Below, one piece after another: positions 1-13,773 of a DNA stretch of 64,000 nucleotides. A program made the translations under genes and the position numbers. The notes below the pieces were generated by a model, which saw only the letters and a program-made list of their open reading frames with translations, did not search any database and was not told where the DNA came from. Source of the stretch: Candidatus Thiosymbion sp. (GTDB lineage: Bacteria > Pseudomonadota > Gammaproteobacteria > Chromatiales > Chromatiaceae); assembly GCA_018435665.1 (NCBI GenBank), contig JAHDND010000036.1, forward strand, positions 60,083 through 124,082. The letters are read 5' to 3'. Within the stretch, counting starts at the first letter, position 1; every line of letters begins with the position of its first letter.

Positions 1-2889
<2,889 letters not shown>

Positions 2890-2990
2890 GCTGCCTTACC
2901 CTCGACGTGCTGCTGGAAATTTGGGTCACCGGGGGGGTGACGGATCGGGTCGGATCTAATGCGCTAAATGGACAGCGACTCCTCCCGATG

Positions 2991-3056
2991 GTTGCGTCTT
3001 CAATGGTGACGCAACGCAAACGGAGAAAGGCCGGCGATCCGCGGATCGCCAGCCTT
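2991..3056 (-). promoter_or_regulatory. two hairpins in rplL-rpoB gap, candidate attenuator/processing site
   Basis: Two adjacent inverted repeats lie between rplL and rpoB: an 8-bp stem at 2991-2998/3008-3015, and a longer one at 3027-3056 (GGCGATCC pairing with GGATCGCC, extended by AAGGC/GCCTT across one mismatch). Neither is followed on the minus strand by a strong T-run. In E. coli the equivalent gap holds a partial terminator and an RNase III site that lower rpoB relative to rplL; a similar role is inferred here. Confidence 0.55.
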
Positions 3057-3093
3057 CCTGTCGCGCGTGGCGCGCGACGACGCAAGGACGGGA

Positions 3094-3471
3094 TTATTTG
3101 ACCTCGACAGTGGCGCCCGCCTCTTCGAGCTGCTTCTTGGCGGAGGCCGCATCATCCTTGGATACGCCTTCCTTGATGACCGTGGGCACGCCTTCAACGG
3201 CGTCCTTGGCTTCCTTCAGCCCCAGGCCCGTCAGGGCCCGCACGACCTTGATGACGCCGACCTTGTTTTCCCCAAAGCCAGTGAGGACGACATTGAACTC
3301 CGTCTGCTCCTCGACGGGCTCCGCCGCTGCGGCGGCAGGACCAGCCGCCACGGCGACAGCGGCCGCGGCGGTGACGCCAAACTTCTCTTCCATCGCGCTG
3401 ATCAGTTCGACCACATCCATGACGGTCATGTTGGCGATGGCTTCCAGGATCTCTTCTTTGGAAACGGACAT
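3094..3471 (-). CDS. rplL: 50S ribosomal protein L7/L12
   Basis: This is bL12, the multicopy stalk protein that recruits translational GTPases to the ribosome. The 125-residue product starts [19 protein letters not shown] (N-terminal dimerisation helix). An alanine-rich hinge follows at about residues 37-52, and then the C-terminal domain with [19 protein letters not shown] and the end AGATVEVK. Length and architecture match the family. It lies 58 bases downstream of rplJ on the minus strand and upstream of rpoB, the conserved beta-operon order. Confidence 0.98.
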   Translation of the reverse strand: MSVSKEEILEAIANMTVMDVVELISAMEEKFGVTAAAAVAVAAGPAAAAAEPVEEQTEFNVVLTGFGENKVGVIKVVRALTGLGLKEAKDAVEGVPTVIKEGVSKDDAASAKKQLEEAGATVEVK

Positions 3472-3529
3472 GGATTTCTCCTAATTCGAATAGCTGTTAG
3501 ATGCCGTACCGAGGACCGGACCCCAGGGG

Positions 3530-4057
3530 TCAGGCCGCCTCTTTGGCATCGCGGACCGCCGCGAGGGTGCGGACAAGCTTGCCCGGGACCTCGTTGATGG
3601 TCGCCGCGAGTTTCTGCACCGGGGCCTTCATGACGGACATGAGTTGGGAAATAGCCTGCTCGTAGGTCGGCATCTTGGCCAAGGTGCCAAGCTCCGAGGG
3701 GGCGAGCAATTTACCGCCAATGGACACGAGGTTTACCTTGAGGGCGTTGTTGCCCTTGGCAAAGGCCTCGATGACCCGCGCCGCGGAACCCGGATCCGTC
3801 TGGGAAAAGGCCAGGATCATGGGCCCCTTGAGGGCCGTCTGGATACAGGCGAAATCCGTACCTTCCACAGCGCGCCTGGCCAGGGTATTTTTGACCACGC
3901 GCACATAGACCCCCGCCTTGCGTGCTTCCACGCGGAGCTGGGTCATCTGCGCGACGGTCAAACCCCGGTACTCGGCGCCAACGGCCGAATAGGCTTTCTT
4001 CGCGACTTCCGCGACCTCGGCGACGATGGTTTCTTTCTGGGCAAAATTCAGCGCCAC
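3530..4057 (-). CDS. rplJ: 50S ribosomal protein L10
   Basis: This is uL10, which anchors L12 dimers to 23S rRNA and, bound to L12, represses its own mRNA in well-studied bacteria. The product has 175 residues, starting MALNFAQKETIVAEVAEVAK. The rRNA-binding N-terminal domain contains YRGLTVAQMTQLR and VVKNTLARRAVEGT; the C-terminal helix ends LVRTLAAVRDAKEAA. The 364-base untranslated leader upstream and the downstream rplL fit the usual rplJL unit. Confidence 0.98.
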   Translation of the reverse strand: MALNFAQKETIVAEVAEVAKKAYSAVGAEYRGLTVAQMTQLRVEARKAGVYVRVVKNTLARRAVEGTDFACIQTALKGPMILAFSQTDPGSAARVIEAFAKGNNALKVNLVSIGGKLLAPSELGTLAKMPTYEQAISQLMSVMKAPVQKLAATINEVPGKLVRTLAAVRDAKEAA

Positions 4058-4421
4058 AGGTCGTCACCTCCAGATGTCAGTGTTGCCGGGAGTCAAGACC
4101 CCCTTCCAAATGCCGCCCTGGCCATCCATGACCCTATAGGGCGACGGTGAAGTGCGCCATCCTCAGGCCCGCGCCGTCGCTCGCGCGACGACTAAAACCG
4201 ATTCGGGAGCACCGTCTGCGCGGGCTCACTGAGATTAAGTCCGGCGTGGCACCTTGTCCCTCATGCCACCCAGACGCCCGCGGTCTTTGACGGTCCCCGG
4301 CAAAGGCCGGGGCCCCAAAGAACGACTGGAGCCAGTCCGCTTCGGTCTGGCCCCGGGAATAAGCGCCCGCGTCCCCGCGGGCAGCGCCAGGCCCTCATCG
4401 GGCCAGGAGCGGGGCTACGCC
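4058..4421 (-). promoter_or_regulatory. rplJ leader region (candidate L10-L12 autoregulatory leader)
   Basis: No coding gene is visible in these 364 bases between rplA and rplJ. They contain several GC-rich inverted repeats, including CCCCGG/CCGGGG around 4292-4313. In other Proteobacteria the long rplJ leader carries a promoter and the folded target for the L10-L12 complex. The position and length fit, but no specific L10-binding kink-turn was confirmed. Confidence 0.5.
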
Positions 4422-5114
4422 TTAGACGAGTGCCTGATGGTCTACGGTCAAACCCGGCCCCATGGTGGTCGACACGGTAACCTTGCGCATATAGACACCC
4501 TTGGAGGTGCTGGGCTTGACCTTCATCAGGTTTCGGAGCAAGGCCTCGAGATTTTCACGCAAGGCGACGGGCTCAAAGATGATCTTGCCCAGGGGGCAAT
4601 GGATGATGCCGGACTTGTCGGTGCGATAACGTACCTGACCCGCCTTGGCATTACGCACCGCCTCGGCAACGTCCGCGGCCACGGTTCCCACCTTGGGGTT
4701 GGGCATGAGACCACGGGGACCCAGGAGGCGACCCAGTTGGCCGACCACACGCATGGCGTCCGGGGAGGCGATGACCACGTCGTAATTGAGATTTCCGGCC
4801 TTCATGTCCTCGGCCAGGTCTTCCATGCCGACGCGGTCGGCACCGGCCGCCGTCGCGGCCTCGGCCGCTCCACCCTGGCAGAAGACCGCGACGCGCACCT
4901 GCTTGCCGATACCGTTGGGCAGGACGGTGGCGCCACGCACCACCTGATCCGACTTGCGCGGATCGACGCCCAGGTTGACCGCGACATCGATGTTTTCCAG
5001 GAACTTGACCTTAGACAGGTCCTTGAGCAGGCTGAAGGCCTCCTCCGCCGGGTAGACCTTTTTCTTATCGAAGCCGGCGCGGACCGCCTGCATGCGCTTG
5101 GATAACTTGGCCAT
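4422..5114 (-). CDS. rplA: 50S ribosomal protein L1
   Basis: This is uL1, the ribosomal L1-stalk protein that helps release deacylated tRNA and, in E. coli, represses translation of the L11-L1 mRNA. The 230-residue product starts [20 protein letters not shown]. It holds the family signature segments [19 protein letters not shown] and [21 protein letters not shown]. The ATG complementary to 5112-5114 is preferred over an in-frame codon six residues upstream, because it follows the rplK stop by one base and has a GGAGGG site inside the end of rplK, implying translational coupling. Confidence 0.97.
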   Translation of the reverse strand: MAKLSKRMQAVRAGFDKKKVYPAEEAFSLLKDLSKVKFLENIDVAVNLGVDPRKSDQVVRGATVLPNGIGKQVRVAVFCQGGAAEAATAAGADRVGMEDLAEDMKAGNLNYDVVIASPDAMRVVGQLGRLLGPRGLMPNPKVGTVAADVAEAVRNAKAGQVRYRTDKSGIIHCPLGKIIFEPVALRENLEALLRNLMKVKPSTSKGVYMRKVTVSTTMGPGLTVDHQALV

Positions 5115-5115
5115 C

Positions 5116-5547
5116 TCAGACACCCTCCACATTCAGGCCCATGGCGCGGGCACTGCCCGCGATGGTACGCACCGCGGCATCCATGTCGGCCGCCGTCAGG
5201 TCCGGCATCTTGACCGCGGCGATCTCCTCGAGCTGGGCCCGGGTGACGGTACCGACCTTGGTCGTGTGGGGGGTCTTGCTGCCCCGGGTCACACCGGCCG
5301 CCTTTTTGAGCAGGACGGTGGCGGGGGGGGTCTTAGTGATGAAAGTGAAGCTGCGATCGGCGTAGACCGTGATCACCACGGGCGTGGGCATGCCCTTTTC
5401 CAGGTTCTGCGTCTTGGCATTGAAAGCCTTGCAAAACTCCATGATGTTCACACCCTTTTGGCCCAAGGCCGGGCCCACGGGGGGGCTCGGATTGGCCTCG
5501 CCGGCCTTGACTTGCAGCTTGATATAAGCTGTTATCTTCTTTGCCAT
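5116..5547 (-). CDS. rplK: 50S ribosomal protein L11
   Basis: This is uL11, part of the GTPase-associated centre and the thiostrepton-binding site. The 143-residue product begins [20 protein letters not shown] and shows the proline-rich [20 protein letters not shown] loop and the C-terminal rRNA-binding domain with [20 protein letters not shown]. Length is standard. It precedes rplA with a one-base gap. The 191 bases upstream to nusG probably include a promoter or L1 target for rplKA, though none could be identified with certainty. Confidence 0.98.
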   Translation of the reverse strand: MAKKITAYIKLQVKAGEANPSPPVGPALGQKGVNIMEFCKAFNAKTQNLEKGMPTPVVITVYADRSFTFITKTPPATVLLKKAAGVTRGSKTPHTTKVGTVTRAQLEEIAAVKMPDLTAADMDAAVRTIAGSARAMGLNVEGV

Positions 5548-5738
5548 TTTTCTCTCGTTGGTTGGGTACTGACGCCGGTGGAAGGAGACCGGCTCCCCTC
5601 ACCGCCAGATCCCATCGGGAAGGGCGGCATCGTTGTTGACCTTGGGGGTCATGTTTGGATGGGCCATGACGCAAGGGACCAGGGCCCGGGTAGCGACCGT
5701 GTGATCCCCTGACGCGGGAATTATCCCCGCCCTGGAGA

Positions 5739-6272
5739 TCAGCCCTTTTCTACCTTGGAAAACTCAAGATCGACCGGGGTCGCGCGGCCAAAGACCAGGA
5801 CGGAGACCTTGAGGCGGTTCTTGTCGTAATCCACTTCCTCAACCACGCCAGTGAAGTCCGTGAAGGGACCGTCGATGACCCGAACCATCTCCCCAGGTTC
5901 GTAAAGCACCTTGGGCCGGGGTTTGGCGGCGCCGTCCTGCATGCGCTGGAGGATGGCATTGGCCTGGATATCAGGGATGGGCGCCGGGCGGTCACCATGC
6001 CCCCCGATGAAGCCCATCACCTTAGGCACATCCCGCACCAGGTGCCAGGTTTCATCAGACATCTCCATGTGCACCAAGACGTAGCCAGGGAAGAACTTGC
6101 GCTCCACTTTATGCTGCTGACCGTTACGCATCTCCACGACCGTCTCGGTGGGCACCAGGATCTCGCCGAACTGCTCTTCCATGCCAGCACGCTTGATGCG
6201 GTCTTCCAACGACCGCTTCACCTGATTCTCCATGCCGGAAAAGGCGTGGATGACAAACCAGCGCATGGTCAT
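5739..6272 (-). CDS. nusG: transcription termination/antitermination factor NusG
   Basis: NusG binds RNA polymerase, suppresses pausing and couples it to Rho or to ribosomal S10. The 177-residue product contains the NGN domain ([39 protein letters not shown]) and a C-terminal KOW domain (FEPGE-like [19 protein letters not shown]). A frame extension of 21 residues exists upstream, but the ATG at 6272 is chosen because it lies two bases after the secE stop (TGATAATG) with an AGGGAGG ribosome site. It is cotranscribed with secE, the normal arrangement. Confidence 0.97.
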   Translation of the reverse strand: MTMRWFVIHAFSGMENQVKRSLEDRIKRAGMEEQFGEILVPTETVVEMRNGQQHKVERKFFPGYVLVHMEMSDETWHLVRDVPKVMGFIGGHGDRPAPIPDIQANAILQRMQDGAAKPRPKVLYEPGEMVRVIDGPFTDFTGVVEEVDYDKNRLKVSVLVFGRATPVDLEFSKVEKG

Positions 6273-6274
6273 TA

Positions 6275-6652
6275 TCAGCCTCCCTGGCCCGTGAGATAAC
6301 GCAGAATGGCCATCAGCATCATGTCGAACAGCCAAAGGATGATGCCCAGGATCATGACCATGACGACGACGATCAGGGTGGTTTGCAGGGTTTCCTGGCG
6401 GGTTGGCCAGACCACCTTGCGCACTTCGGTGCGGGCATCGCCGACGAACTGCCAGAGTTGCCGACCGACCTTGGTCTGCAACGCGATGGCCGCCGCCCCG
6501 CCGCCAATGATCAGCAGACCCACAACCCGCAGCAGGGTCGAATAATCCGCGAAGAAATAGAAGGCGAAGATGCCGGCAATCAACAAAAGGGCCGCCGCCG
6601 CCAGTTTGGCGGTATCCAAACCGGCGGCGCCAGCCTCGACTTTTGCATTCAT
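6275..6652 (-). CDS. secE: preprotein translocase subunit SecE
   Basis: SecE is the essential small subunit of the SecYEG channel in the inner membrane. The 125-residue product has three hydrophobic segments, at about residues 16-35, 41-58 and 92-117. Before the last one comes the conserved amphipathic stretch [20 protein letters not shown]. Three-helix SecE is the long form seen in gammaproteobacteria such as E. coli. The gene lies between tRNA-Trp and nusG on the minus strand. Confidence 0.97.
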   Translation of the reverse strand: MNAKVEAGAAGLDTAKLAAAALLLIAGIFAFYFFADYSTLLRVVGLLIIGGGAAAIALQTKVGRQLWQFVGDARTEVRKVVWPTRQETLQTTLIVVVMVMILGIILWLFDMMLMAILRYLTGQGG

Positions 6653-6684
6653 TCAGATACCGCTCTGATCAGCGCGGGAGGAAA

Positions 6685-6760
<76 letters not shown>

Positions 6761-6768
6761 AAGACGTT

Positions 6769-6824
6769 GGCCCCGCAACTCAGGGTTCGGACCTCAAGAA
6801 CTGAGCCACACCCTGAACGGGGCC
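6769..6824 (-). terminator. long imperfect hairpin between tuf and tRNA-Trp
   Basis: GGCCCCG (6769-6775) pairs with CGGGGCC (6818-6824), and inside it TCAGGGT pairs with ACCCTGA, with a short CTCA/TGAG stem at the tip. The hairpin begins just after the tuf stop on the minus strand. There is no T-run after it, so an mRNA-stabilising or tRNA-processing structure is more likely than a classic terminator. Confidence 0.5.
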
Positions 6825-6832
6825 GCTATTGC

Positions 6833-8022
<1,190 letters not shown>

Positions 8023-8126
8023 GAGGCTATCCCCAGGAAGATGTCAAAAAATTCGGTCAGGTATTCAGGTTCGGCGTGGTGGCGGACAACCGATTTTCCG
8101 CGAGAGAGCGCCGGTTGCCAGCGGAT

Positions 8127-8202
8127 TGGAGCCCATGATCGGAATCGAACCGATGACCTCACCCTTACCAAGGGTGTGCTCTACCATCTGAGCTACATGG
8201 GC
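8127..8202 (-). tRNA. tRNA-Thr (GGT anticodon)
   Basis: On the minus strand the acceptor GCCCATG pairs with CATGGGC, the anticodon loop reads TTGGTAA (anticodon GGT) and the T-arm GGTTCGATTCC is present, ending in encoded CCA. It is 104 bases upstream of tuf, the conserved thrT-tufB arrangement. Confidence 0.96.
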
Positions 8203-8222
8203 AAGTTCGCTAGTGCTTGACA

Positions 8223-8296
8223 TGGAGCGGGTGATGGGAGTCGAACCCACGCTATCAGCTTGGAAGGCTGAAGTTCTACCGTTGAACTACACCCGC
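8223..8296 (-). tRNA. tRNA-Gly (TCC anticodon)
   Basis: The minus strand gives acceptor GCGGGTG/CACCCGC, D-arm TAGTTCAACGGTAGAACT, anticodon loop CTTCCAA (TCC) and T-arm GGTTCGACTCC, with encoded CCA. Twenty bases separate it from tRNA-Thr, so both are probably cut from one transcript with tuf. Confidence 0.96.
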
Positions 8297-8372
8297 GCGA
8301 GGATCATTCAGGCGCCGATGGTGAGCGGGAACGGTAACGAACCCGGCGAGCCTGCATCTCATGACTGCAATT

Positions 8373-8457
8373 TGGTGGAGGGGGGAGGATTCGAACCTCC
8401 GAAGGCTGAGCCGTCAGATTTACAGTCTGATCCCTTTGACCGCTCGGGAACCCCTCC
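8373..8457 (-). tRNA. tRNA-Tyr (GTA anticodon)
   Basis: An 85-base class II tRNA on the minus strand: acceptor GGAGGGG/CCCCTCC, anticodon loop CTGTAAA (GTA), a long variable arm, T-arm GGTTCGAATCC and encoded CCA. It is the first gene of the Tyr-Gly-Thr-tuf transcript. Confidence 0.96.
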
Positions 8458-8624
8458 GAATCGAGCGCCGTATGGTAGGGATAAGTACTGGCCCTGTCAA
8501 CCTCCAAATCCTTGTCCAAAACGGAACGCCGCTGAACTGACGGGCCAGGTTAGCCGCGCCATCCGGCCAGGGATGCACTAATATGATTATTTCCTGCCTG
8601 TAGGGCATAACCAGGGGAATCTTG

Positions 8625-9962
8625 ATGGATGTCACCATCTTTGGTAGCGGCTATGTGGGTTTAGTGACCGGGGCCTGCCTCGCGGAGGTGGGCAACCGGG
8701 TCCTGTGTATTGATATCGACCCGGAGAAAGTCGCCTTGCTCAATGCTGGCGGCGTGCCGATCTTCGAGCCCGGGCTGGAGGCCCTGGTTCAGCGTAATCG
8801 GGCGGCCGGCCGGCTCAATTTTTCCACCGATCCCGCCGCCGGGGTCGCCCACGGCCTCTTTCAGTTCATCGCCGTCGGCACCCCGCCCGATGAGGATGGC
8901 TCCGCCGATCTCTCCCATGTCCTGGCCGTGGCCCGCGCCATCGGCGAGCACCTGGAGGGTTACCGGATTGTCGTCGACAAGTCGACGGTCCCCGTCGGTA
9001 CCGCGGATCAGGTCGCCGCCACCATCCGCCAGACCCTCGCCCAACGCGGCGCCACGCATGAGTTCGACGTGGTCTCCAATCCGGAATTCCTCAAGGAAGG
9101 GGCCGCTATCGACGACTTCATGCGGCCCGATCGGATCGTGGTCGGCACCGACAATCCCCGGACCGGGGAGCTGCTACGCGCCCTCTACGCCCCCTTCAAC
9201 CGCAATCACGACCGGGTCCTGGTCATGGACGTTCGCTCCGCGGAGCTAACCAAGTACGCCGCCAATGCCCTGCTGGCGGCCAAGATCAGCTTCATGAATG
9301 AACTCTCCAACATCGCCGAGGCCGTCGGCGCGGACATCGAGCAAGTCCGGGTCGGCATCGGTTCCGATCCCCGCATCGGCTACCAGTTCATCTACCCCGG
9401 CTGCGGCTACGGTGGCTCCTGCTTCCCCAAGGATGTGCGCGCCCTGGAGAGGACCGCCAGCGGAATCGGCTACCGGGCCGAACTCCTCGCCGCCATCGAG
9501 GCGGTCAACGACCGGCAGAAGGAGGTCCTGTTCAACAAGATCCGGGATCATTTTCAGGGCGATCTGCGCGGGCGCACCTTCGCCCTGTGGGGCCTGGCCT
9601 TCAAGCCCAATACCGATGACATGCGCGAGGCCTCCAGTCGCCGCCTGATGGAGGCCCTCTGGGACGCGGGCGCCCGGGTCCGCGCCTATGATCCGGTTGC
9701 CATGATCGAGGCCCGCCGGATCTATGGCGAGCGTCCCGACCTGGAGCTGGTCGATGATCCCCTCACCGCCCTCGACGGCGCTGATGGCCTGGCCATCGTC
9801 ACCGAGTGGAACCAATTCCGGGGCGTAGACTTCGCCACCCTCAGAGACCGTCTCAAGACCCCCGTCGTCTTCGACGGCCGCAACCTCTACAACCCCCAGC
9901 TTGCGGCTGCCAGTGGGCTCAATTATTACTCCATTGGCCGAGTCCCGACCTTACCGGTCTGA
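8625..9962 (+). CDS. UDP-glucose 6-dehydrogenase family protein
   Basis: This nucleotide-sugar dehydrogenase most likely oxidises UDP-glucose to UDP-glucuronate with two NAD+ per turn, supplying acidic sugars for envelope polysaccharide. The 445-residue product shows the Rossmann motif [18 protein letters not shown], the STVPVGTAD and [10 protein letters not shown] stretches, and the catalytic-cysteine motif [14 protein letters not shown], with the C-terminal [17 protein letters not shown]. The ATG at 8625 is preferred to the adjacent TTG at 8622 because the AGGGG site is seven bases away. A GDP-mannose dehydrogenase is less likely from overall similarity. No sugar gene cluster surrounds it. 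Confidence 0.92.
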   Translation: MDVTIFGSGYVGLVTGACLAEVGNRVLCIDIDPEKVALLNAGGVPIFEPGLEALVQRNRAAGRLNFSTDPAAGVAHGLFQFIAVGTPPDEDGSADLSHVLAVARAIGEHLEGYRIVVDKSTVPVGTADQVAATIRQTLAQRGATHEFDVVSNPEFLKEGAAIDDFMRPDRIVVGTDNPRTGELLRALYAPFNRNHDRVLVMDVRSAELTKYAANALLAAKISFMNELSNIAEAVGADIEQVRVGIGSDPRIGYQFIYPGCGYGGSCFPKDVRALERTASGIGYRAELLAAIEAVNDRQKEVLFNKIRDHFQGDLRGRTFALWGLAFKPNTDDMREASSRRLMEALWDAGARVRAYDPVAMIEARRIYGERPDLELVDDPLTALDGADGLAIVTEWNQFRGVDFATLRDRLKTPVVFDGRNLYNPQLAAASGLNYYSIGRVPTLPV

Positions 9963-10084
9963 CTCTCGGACCGGCCAGGCCATTACATGTGCATCCCCTC
10001 AGCTCTATCCGTCAGCCGCTGGCCGCCAGGGGGATGCAACCACCAGAGGGACACCACTGACAACTAGTAGGCACTCCCCGCCAT

Positions 10085-10115
10085 AAAAAACGGCCCCCCG
10101 TTTGGCGGGGCGCCG
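10085..10115 (-). terminator. Rho-independent terminator of the FadL-type gene
   Basis: A 10-bp GC-rich stem (10091-10100 with 10106-10115, one mismatch, 5-base loop) is followed on the minus strand by six T residues. It is 50 bases after the stop of the minus-strand outer membrane protein gene. Confidence 0.85.
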
Positions 10116-10164
10116 TTCTCATCGCTACGACCGCGCGCCGGACGCGATCAAAAACGATGCGCGG

Positions 10165-11655
10165 TCAGAACCGATGGTTCCAACTGATCTCGATATCCTT
10201 CTGCTCCATGTAGAGACTGCCGGTCTGAGTGCCGGTGATATTGGCATTAGACCCACCGTCCAGTGTCGCCTCGGGCATCCAGGCGAAGGAGAAGTTGAAG
10301 CTGTCGCTCTTGCTGTGGCGATAGGTGGCGCCCAAGGTGAAGGTCCACTGGATGGTAGCCGGGGCCATGACGTTGAGGAGACCTTCGGTGTCCGGGGCGA
10401 AATCGCTGGCGTAGGCGGCGCCAGCCATGAAGCTGAACCTTTCGTCGTAATCCCAACGGGCGCCGAGCTTGAAGACATCCATGTCATCCCAGCCGAAGCC
10501 CAGGCCATTCTTGCCACCCAGGCAGATGTCGGACTTCATGCCCATCATGCAAGGCATGACGTTGACGTTGTTGGAATTACCAACCGAATTGATTTCGTTG
10601 TAAAAGATGCGCTGCCAATCAAAGGCCAGGGTGATATTGGGCTGGATCTTAAAGGCCACGCCCAGATTCAGCATCGCCGGGATGTCAAAGTTGCCCTCGT
10701 CGGCGAAGAGCCCCTTGTAGTCATCGAAATCGGACATCCACAGCTTGGTGCGGTAAGAAGCGCCCAGGGTCAACTGGTCGTTAATTTCGCCAACCCAGCC
10801 CAGATGGAGGCCATAGCCATAGGACCAGTCCTTGCCGTTATTGGAGACCGCGTCCGGATAGAGCGACATCTGCCGGAAGGGCTCCAGGCCCTTGGCCTCG
10901 AAGCTCTGGGCGGCGAAGACCGGGGCGATGCCGAGGGAATGCTGCTGGTTGATCTTGTAAGTGAAGGGGATCTCGACGAACAACTGCTCGAGGTTGACGC
11001 CGGTGGGGGTGGTGGCGGTAAAGACGCCATTAGGGTTGACATTCATCGACCCCGGTGCCTGATTAGGATCAGTGACCGGCACGGGACGACCATCGGGCCC
11101 CATGCTGAAGAGGAAGCCATTCGGCGCGGCGATGGTATTGGGATAAGGTGAAGTCATACCCGGCGCAATAGCCAACTGATTGGGTGCCCCGGCAAAATTT
11201 TCCCAAACTGGCCGGTCCTTGTAGTTGGTGTTCATACCGCCATTGCCGAAGATGGAAATGCCGATGGTCATCTGGTCATTCAGGACATGGTTGTAGCCCA
11301 TGCTGGGGACCAGGAACCAATCGCTGTCACTGTCATAGCGACCCGGGGTGACAAAGCCGGAGGTCGGGAAACCCATCGCATTGGTTGAATAATCATCGTT
11401 GGCCTCGTAACCCCGGGGGGACGGGCTGAAGAAGGAAACGCCGATATCCAGGCTGGTGCCGATGAAACCCATGCCCGCCGGGTTGGTGGCGGTTACCAGG
11501 GTGTCCTGAGGCAGAGCGGTGGCGACGCCCCCCATGGCCTTGGACGGGGTTCCCCAGCCAAAGGCAAAGTAGCCGTTGGAGGCCAGGGCCGCGGTGGGGA
11601 TCGTCATGCCACTGATCACGCCAATGGCAATGGCCCGTTGCAAGTGATGGTTCAT
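10165..11655 (-). CDS. FadL/OmpP1-family outer membrane beta-barrel protein
   Basis: Members of this family form 14-stranded barrels that carry hydrophobic compounds (long-chain fatty acids, aromatics) across the outer membrane. The 496-residue product has a signal peptide (MNHHLQRAIAIGVISGMTI, cleavage probably after TAALA) and then NGYFAFGWGTPSKAMGGVA, the hatch-domain start typical of FadL relatives, followed by NPAGMGFIG. It ends in an aromatic-rich strand with terminal phenylalanine (EISWNHRF), the BAM recognition signature. The ATG at 11655 is chosen over an upstream TTG, since GGAG lies ten bases before it. Two cysteines near residues 378-387 are unusual for a barrel and may form a loop disulfide. 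Substrate is unknown. Confidence 0.88.
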   Translation of the reverse strand: MNHHLQRAIAIGVISGMTIPTAALASNGYFAFGWGTPSKAMGGVATALPQDTLVTATNPAGMGFIGTSLDIGVSFFSPSPRGYEANDDYSTNAMGFPTSGFVTPGRYDSDSDWFLVPSMGYNHVLNDQMTIGISIFGNGGMNTNYKDRPVWENFAGAPNQLAIAPGMTSPYPNTIAAPNGFLFSMGPDGRPVPVTDPNQAPGSMNVNPNGVFTATTPTGVNLEQLFVEIPFTYKINQQHSLGIAPVFAAQSFEAKGLEPFRQMSLYPDAVSNNGKDWSYGYGLHLGWVGEINDQLTLGASYRTKLWMSDFDDYKGLFADEGNFDIPAMLNLGVAFKIQPNITLAFDWQRIFYNEINSVGNSNNVNVMPCMMGMKSDICLGGKNGLGFGWDDMDVFKLGARWDYDERFSFMAGAAYASDFAPDTEGLLNVMAPATIQWTFTLGATYRHSKSDSFNFSFAWMPEATLDGGSNANITGTQTGSLYMEQKDIEISWNHRF

Positions 11656-11907
11656 GGGTGCGCTACTCCGCAAAGCATTTTGGTAACAATTTGAATCTTT
11701 TATCCGAAAACCCGGGCTTGCCTACCCCTGCGGGTGATGGTAGCGCCGGGCTATCGCGGAATTTAAAAAATCAGCTAAGGCTGGAAAATCCCCGACTAGA
11801 GAGGGGGAAGGGAGGCCGGATTTGTTGTAATTTGGCGAAAAACTACTACAGCGTCGCAATAAATGCAACATTTGGTAACGCTTTTGAGGCGCACTTTCGG
11901 CGCGAAT

Positions 11908-12492
11908 TTATCGTCCGCCGTGCAGGCGATTCATAACCCGCTGATACTCCCCGGCCAGGAGGTCGGGCAGGCAGCCCTCGGCGTCATCCAGGGCCTTGAG
12001 GATTCGACCCTCCTCATCTCGGGAGGGCCGTCCCAGGACATAGTTGACGACCTGCTCACGGTCGCCGGGGTGGTCGATACCGATACGCAGGCGCCAGAAA
12101 TCCCGGCTACCGAGGACATTGATGATATCGCGCAGGCCGTTGTGGCCGGCATGACCGCCCCCCTGTTTCAGGCGCACGGCGCCCACGGGGAGATCGAGAT
12201 CGTCATGGGCCACCAGAATGGCCTCGACCGGGATATCGTGGTAGCGCACCACCGCACCCAGGGACTGGCCGCTGCGGTTCATGAAGGTGCCGGGCTTGAG
12301 CAGGCGCAGGTCGACACCAGCCACCAGTAACCGGCACATGGCGCCATGGAACTTGATTTCCGTCCGGAACGGGCCCTGATGGTGCCCCGCCAGGGCATCG
12401 AGGAACCAGAAGCCGACATTGTGGCGGGTGGCCTCGTACTGGGGACCCGGATTTCCCAGGCCCACGATGAGGCGGATGCCTTGGTCTGGCAT
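11908..12492 (-). CDS. pth: peptidyl-tRNA hydrolase
   Basis: Pth cleaves peptidyl-tRNA released from stalled ribosomes, recycling tRNA. The 194-residue product contains LIVGLGNPGPQYEATRHNVGF with the catalytic histidine in RHNVG, LLKPGTFMNRSG, HDDLDLPVG and GGGHAGHNGLRDI. Length and motifs are standard. It is downstream of rplY and prs on the minus strand, the conserved order, but the usual next gene ychF is absent; the FadL-type gene follows instead. Confidence 0.97.
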   Translation of the reverse strand: MPDQGIRLIVGLGNPGPQYEATRHNVGFWFLDALAGHHQGPFRTEIKFHGAMCRLLVAGVDLRLLKPGTFMNRSGQSLGAVVRYHDIPVEAILVAHDDLDLPVGAVRLKQGGGHAGHNGLRDIINVLGSRDFWRLRIGIDHPGDREQVVNYVLGRPSRDEEGRILKALDDAEGCLPDLLAGEYQRVMNRLHGGR

Positions 12493-12648
12493 GGATGTCT
12501 CTCCACGAAAGGGGCGCCAGGCCGAGGCCGTGGGGTGAGGAAGGGCCGCGTCAGCCCGGCGGCTCAGCAGATCGGAGGGTGATGCGACACGGCCCGCCAG
12601 GGGCGGGCCGCTGGATGGCCCTCAGGCGAGTGCCCCACGATGGTTAAT

Positions 12649-12806
12649 CTTCGCAACTCAATGTTCGGTTTTCCGGGTCGGGTGACGTCTGGCGGGGGAC
12701 GCCGTGAATACGTCCCTGTAGGCTTGACGACCGCCTCCCTGCGGTCGACACCCCCGCCAAACGCCACCCGACCCTCCCTATTGAGGCCGAAAACTGAAAT
12801 ACGATG
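12649..12806. repeat. palindromic interspersed element, copy A
   Basis: Intergenic element of about 158 bp between pth and rplY. Its long arms (12675-12698 and 12751-12774) are inverted copies with 22 of 24 positions matching. The centre holds a 7-bp hairpin (CGACCGC/GCGGTCG, 12728-12747) after the conserved stretch TGTAGGCTTGACGACCGC. Outer ends carry a second inverted match (TTCGGTTTTC against TTCAGTTTTC). It occupies most of the 359-base gap, in which no gene is seen. Confidence 0.85.
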
Positions 12807-12851
12807 TGTATACCTGAGGGGCAACGCCTGGAGTTTGGGCAAGGCGCGGGA

Positions 12852-13457
12852 TCAGGCCTCCTCTCCGCCCTCCTCCCCCGCGCCGCCATGGCCGCTGTGA
12901 ATGACCACCACGGGCTCGTCCGGATCCGGGGCCTGGGCCAGCTCCACACCCTCCGGCAGTGGCACCTCGGAGAGGTGGATGATGCCACCCAGTTCCAGGT
13001 CCATCAGATCCAGGGCGATGAATTCCGGCAGGTCCTTGGGCAGACAACTGATCTCGATTTCGGTGAGGTTATGGGAGACCACGCCGCCGCCCAGCTTGAC
13101 GCCCTTGCAGCTCGTCTCGTTGAGGAAGTGGATCGGGACGGTCATGCGGAGCTTTTCATCGGCCTGGACGCGCTGGAAATCGGCGTGCAGGATGAAGGGC
13201 TTGGCCGGATGGCGCTGCAAGTCCTTAAGCACCACCGCCTGGGCCTTGTCGTCGACCTTGAGGGTGAGGATGTGGGAGTAGAAGGCCTCATGCTCCAAGT
13301 GCTGGAGCAGCTCGTTGTGGGCCAGGCTGACCATCTCCGGTTCCTGGTGCGCGCCATAGACGATGGCCGGGACCCGGCCGGTACGGCGCAGGCGGCGGCT
13401 CGCACCTTTCCCTGCATCGCCCCGGGGTTCGGCCAGGACTTCAAAAGTCTCTTTCAT
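12852..13457 (-). CDS. rplY: 50S ribosomal protein L25/general stress protein Ctc
   Basis: bL25 binds 5S rRNA. This 201-residue version is the two-domain CTC/TL5 type: an L25 beta-barrel (MKETFEVLAEPRGDAGKGAS, RRTGRVPAIVYG) followed by a C-terminal TL5 domain (ISCLPKDLPEFIALDLMDLE) and a glycine/glutamate-rich tail. The ATG complementary to 13455-13457 has GGAG ten bases upstream; a 22-residue in-frame extension upstream has no family similarity. It is the usual neighbour of prs and pth. Confidence 0.96.
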   Translation of the reverse strand: MKETFEVLAEPRGDAGKGASRRLRRTGRVPAIVYGAHQEPEMVSLAHNELLQHLEHEAFYSHILTLKVDDKAQAVVLKDLQRHPAKPFILHADFQRVQADEKLRMTVPIHFLNETSCKGVKLGGGVVSHNLTEIEISCLPKDLPEFIALDLMDLELGGIIHLSEVPLPEGVELAQAPDPDEPVVVIHSGHGGAGEEGGEEA

Positions 13458-13773
13458 GTTGGGAATACTCCACTGGTTGCTTGGGTTACAGACAGCCGTC
13501 AACCCGCGACCAGGCGACGGCAAGGCTCTTCCAGGGGGAAGAGAAAAGGGGTTGAAGGGTTCCCTCGGTTCAGCGTCCCGCTGGAGCCACCTTAAACCAC
13601 AAGGAAGTCACTAACTGCCATGGGGCGGTAGACCACACCCCTGGTAATGAAAGACTTTCCCGCGACTTTCACGCTAAGGAAGTCAAGGCTCAGCAAGGAC
13701 CTCGGCTCCGTATCCCGCGAGATCCACCTTACCCTGGCAGGCATGGGCCAAGCCAGACGGTGCTCATCGGCGC
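13458..13773. other. rplY-prs intergenic region with degenerate repeats
   Basis: No gene is evident in these 316 bases. A short hairpin (CTCTTCC/GGAAGAG, 13533-13550) is present. Two related segments, near 13564-13594 and 13701-13731, share the ends CTCGG and CCACCTTA, and two AAGGAAGTCA boxes occur near 13601 and 13677. This looks like an old internal duplication. Confidence 0.4.
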
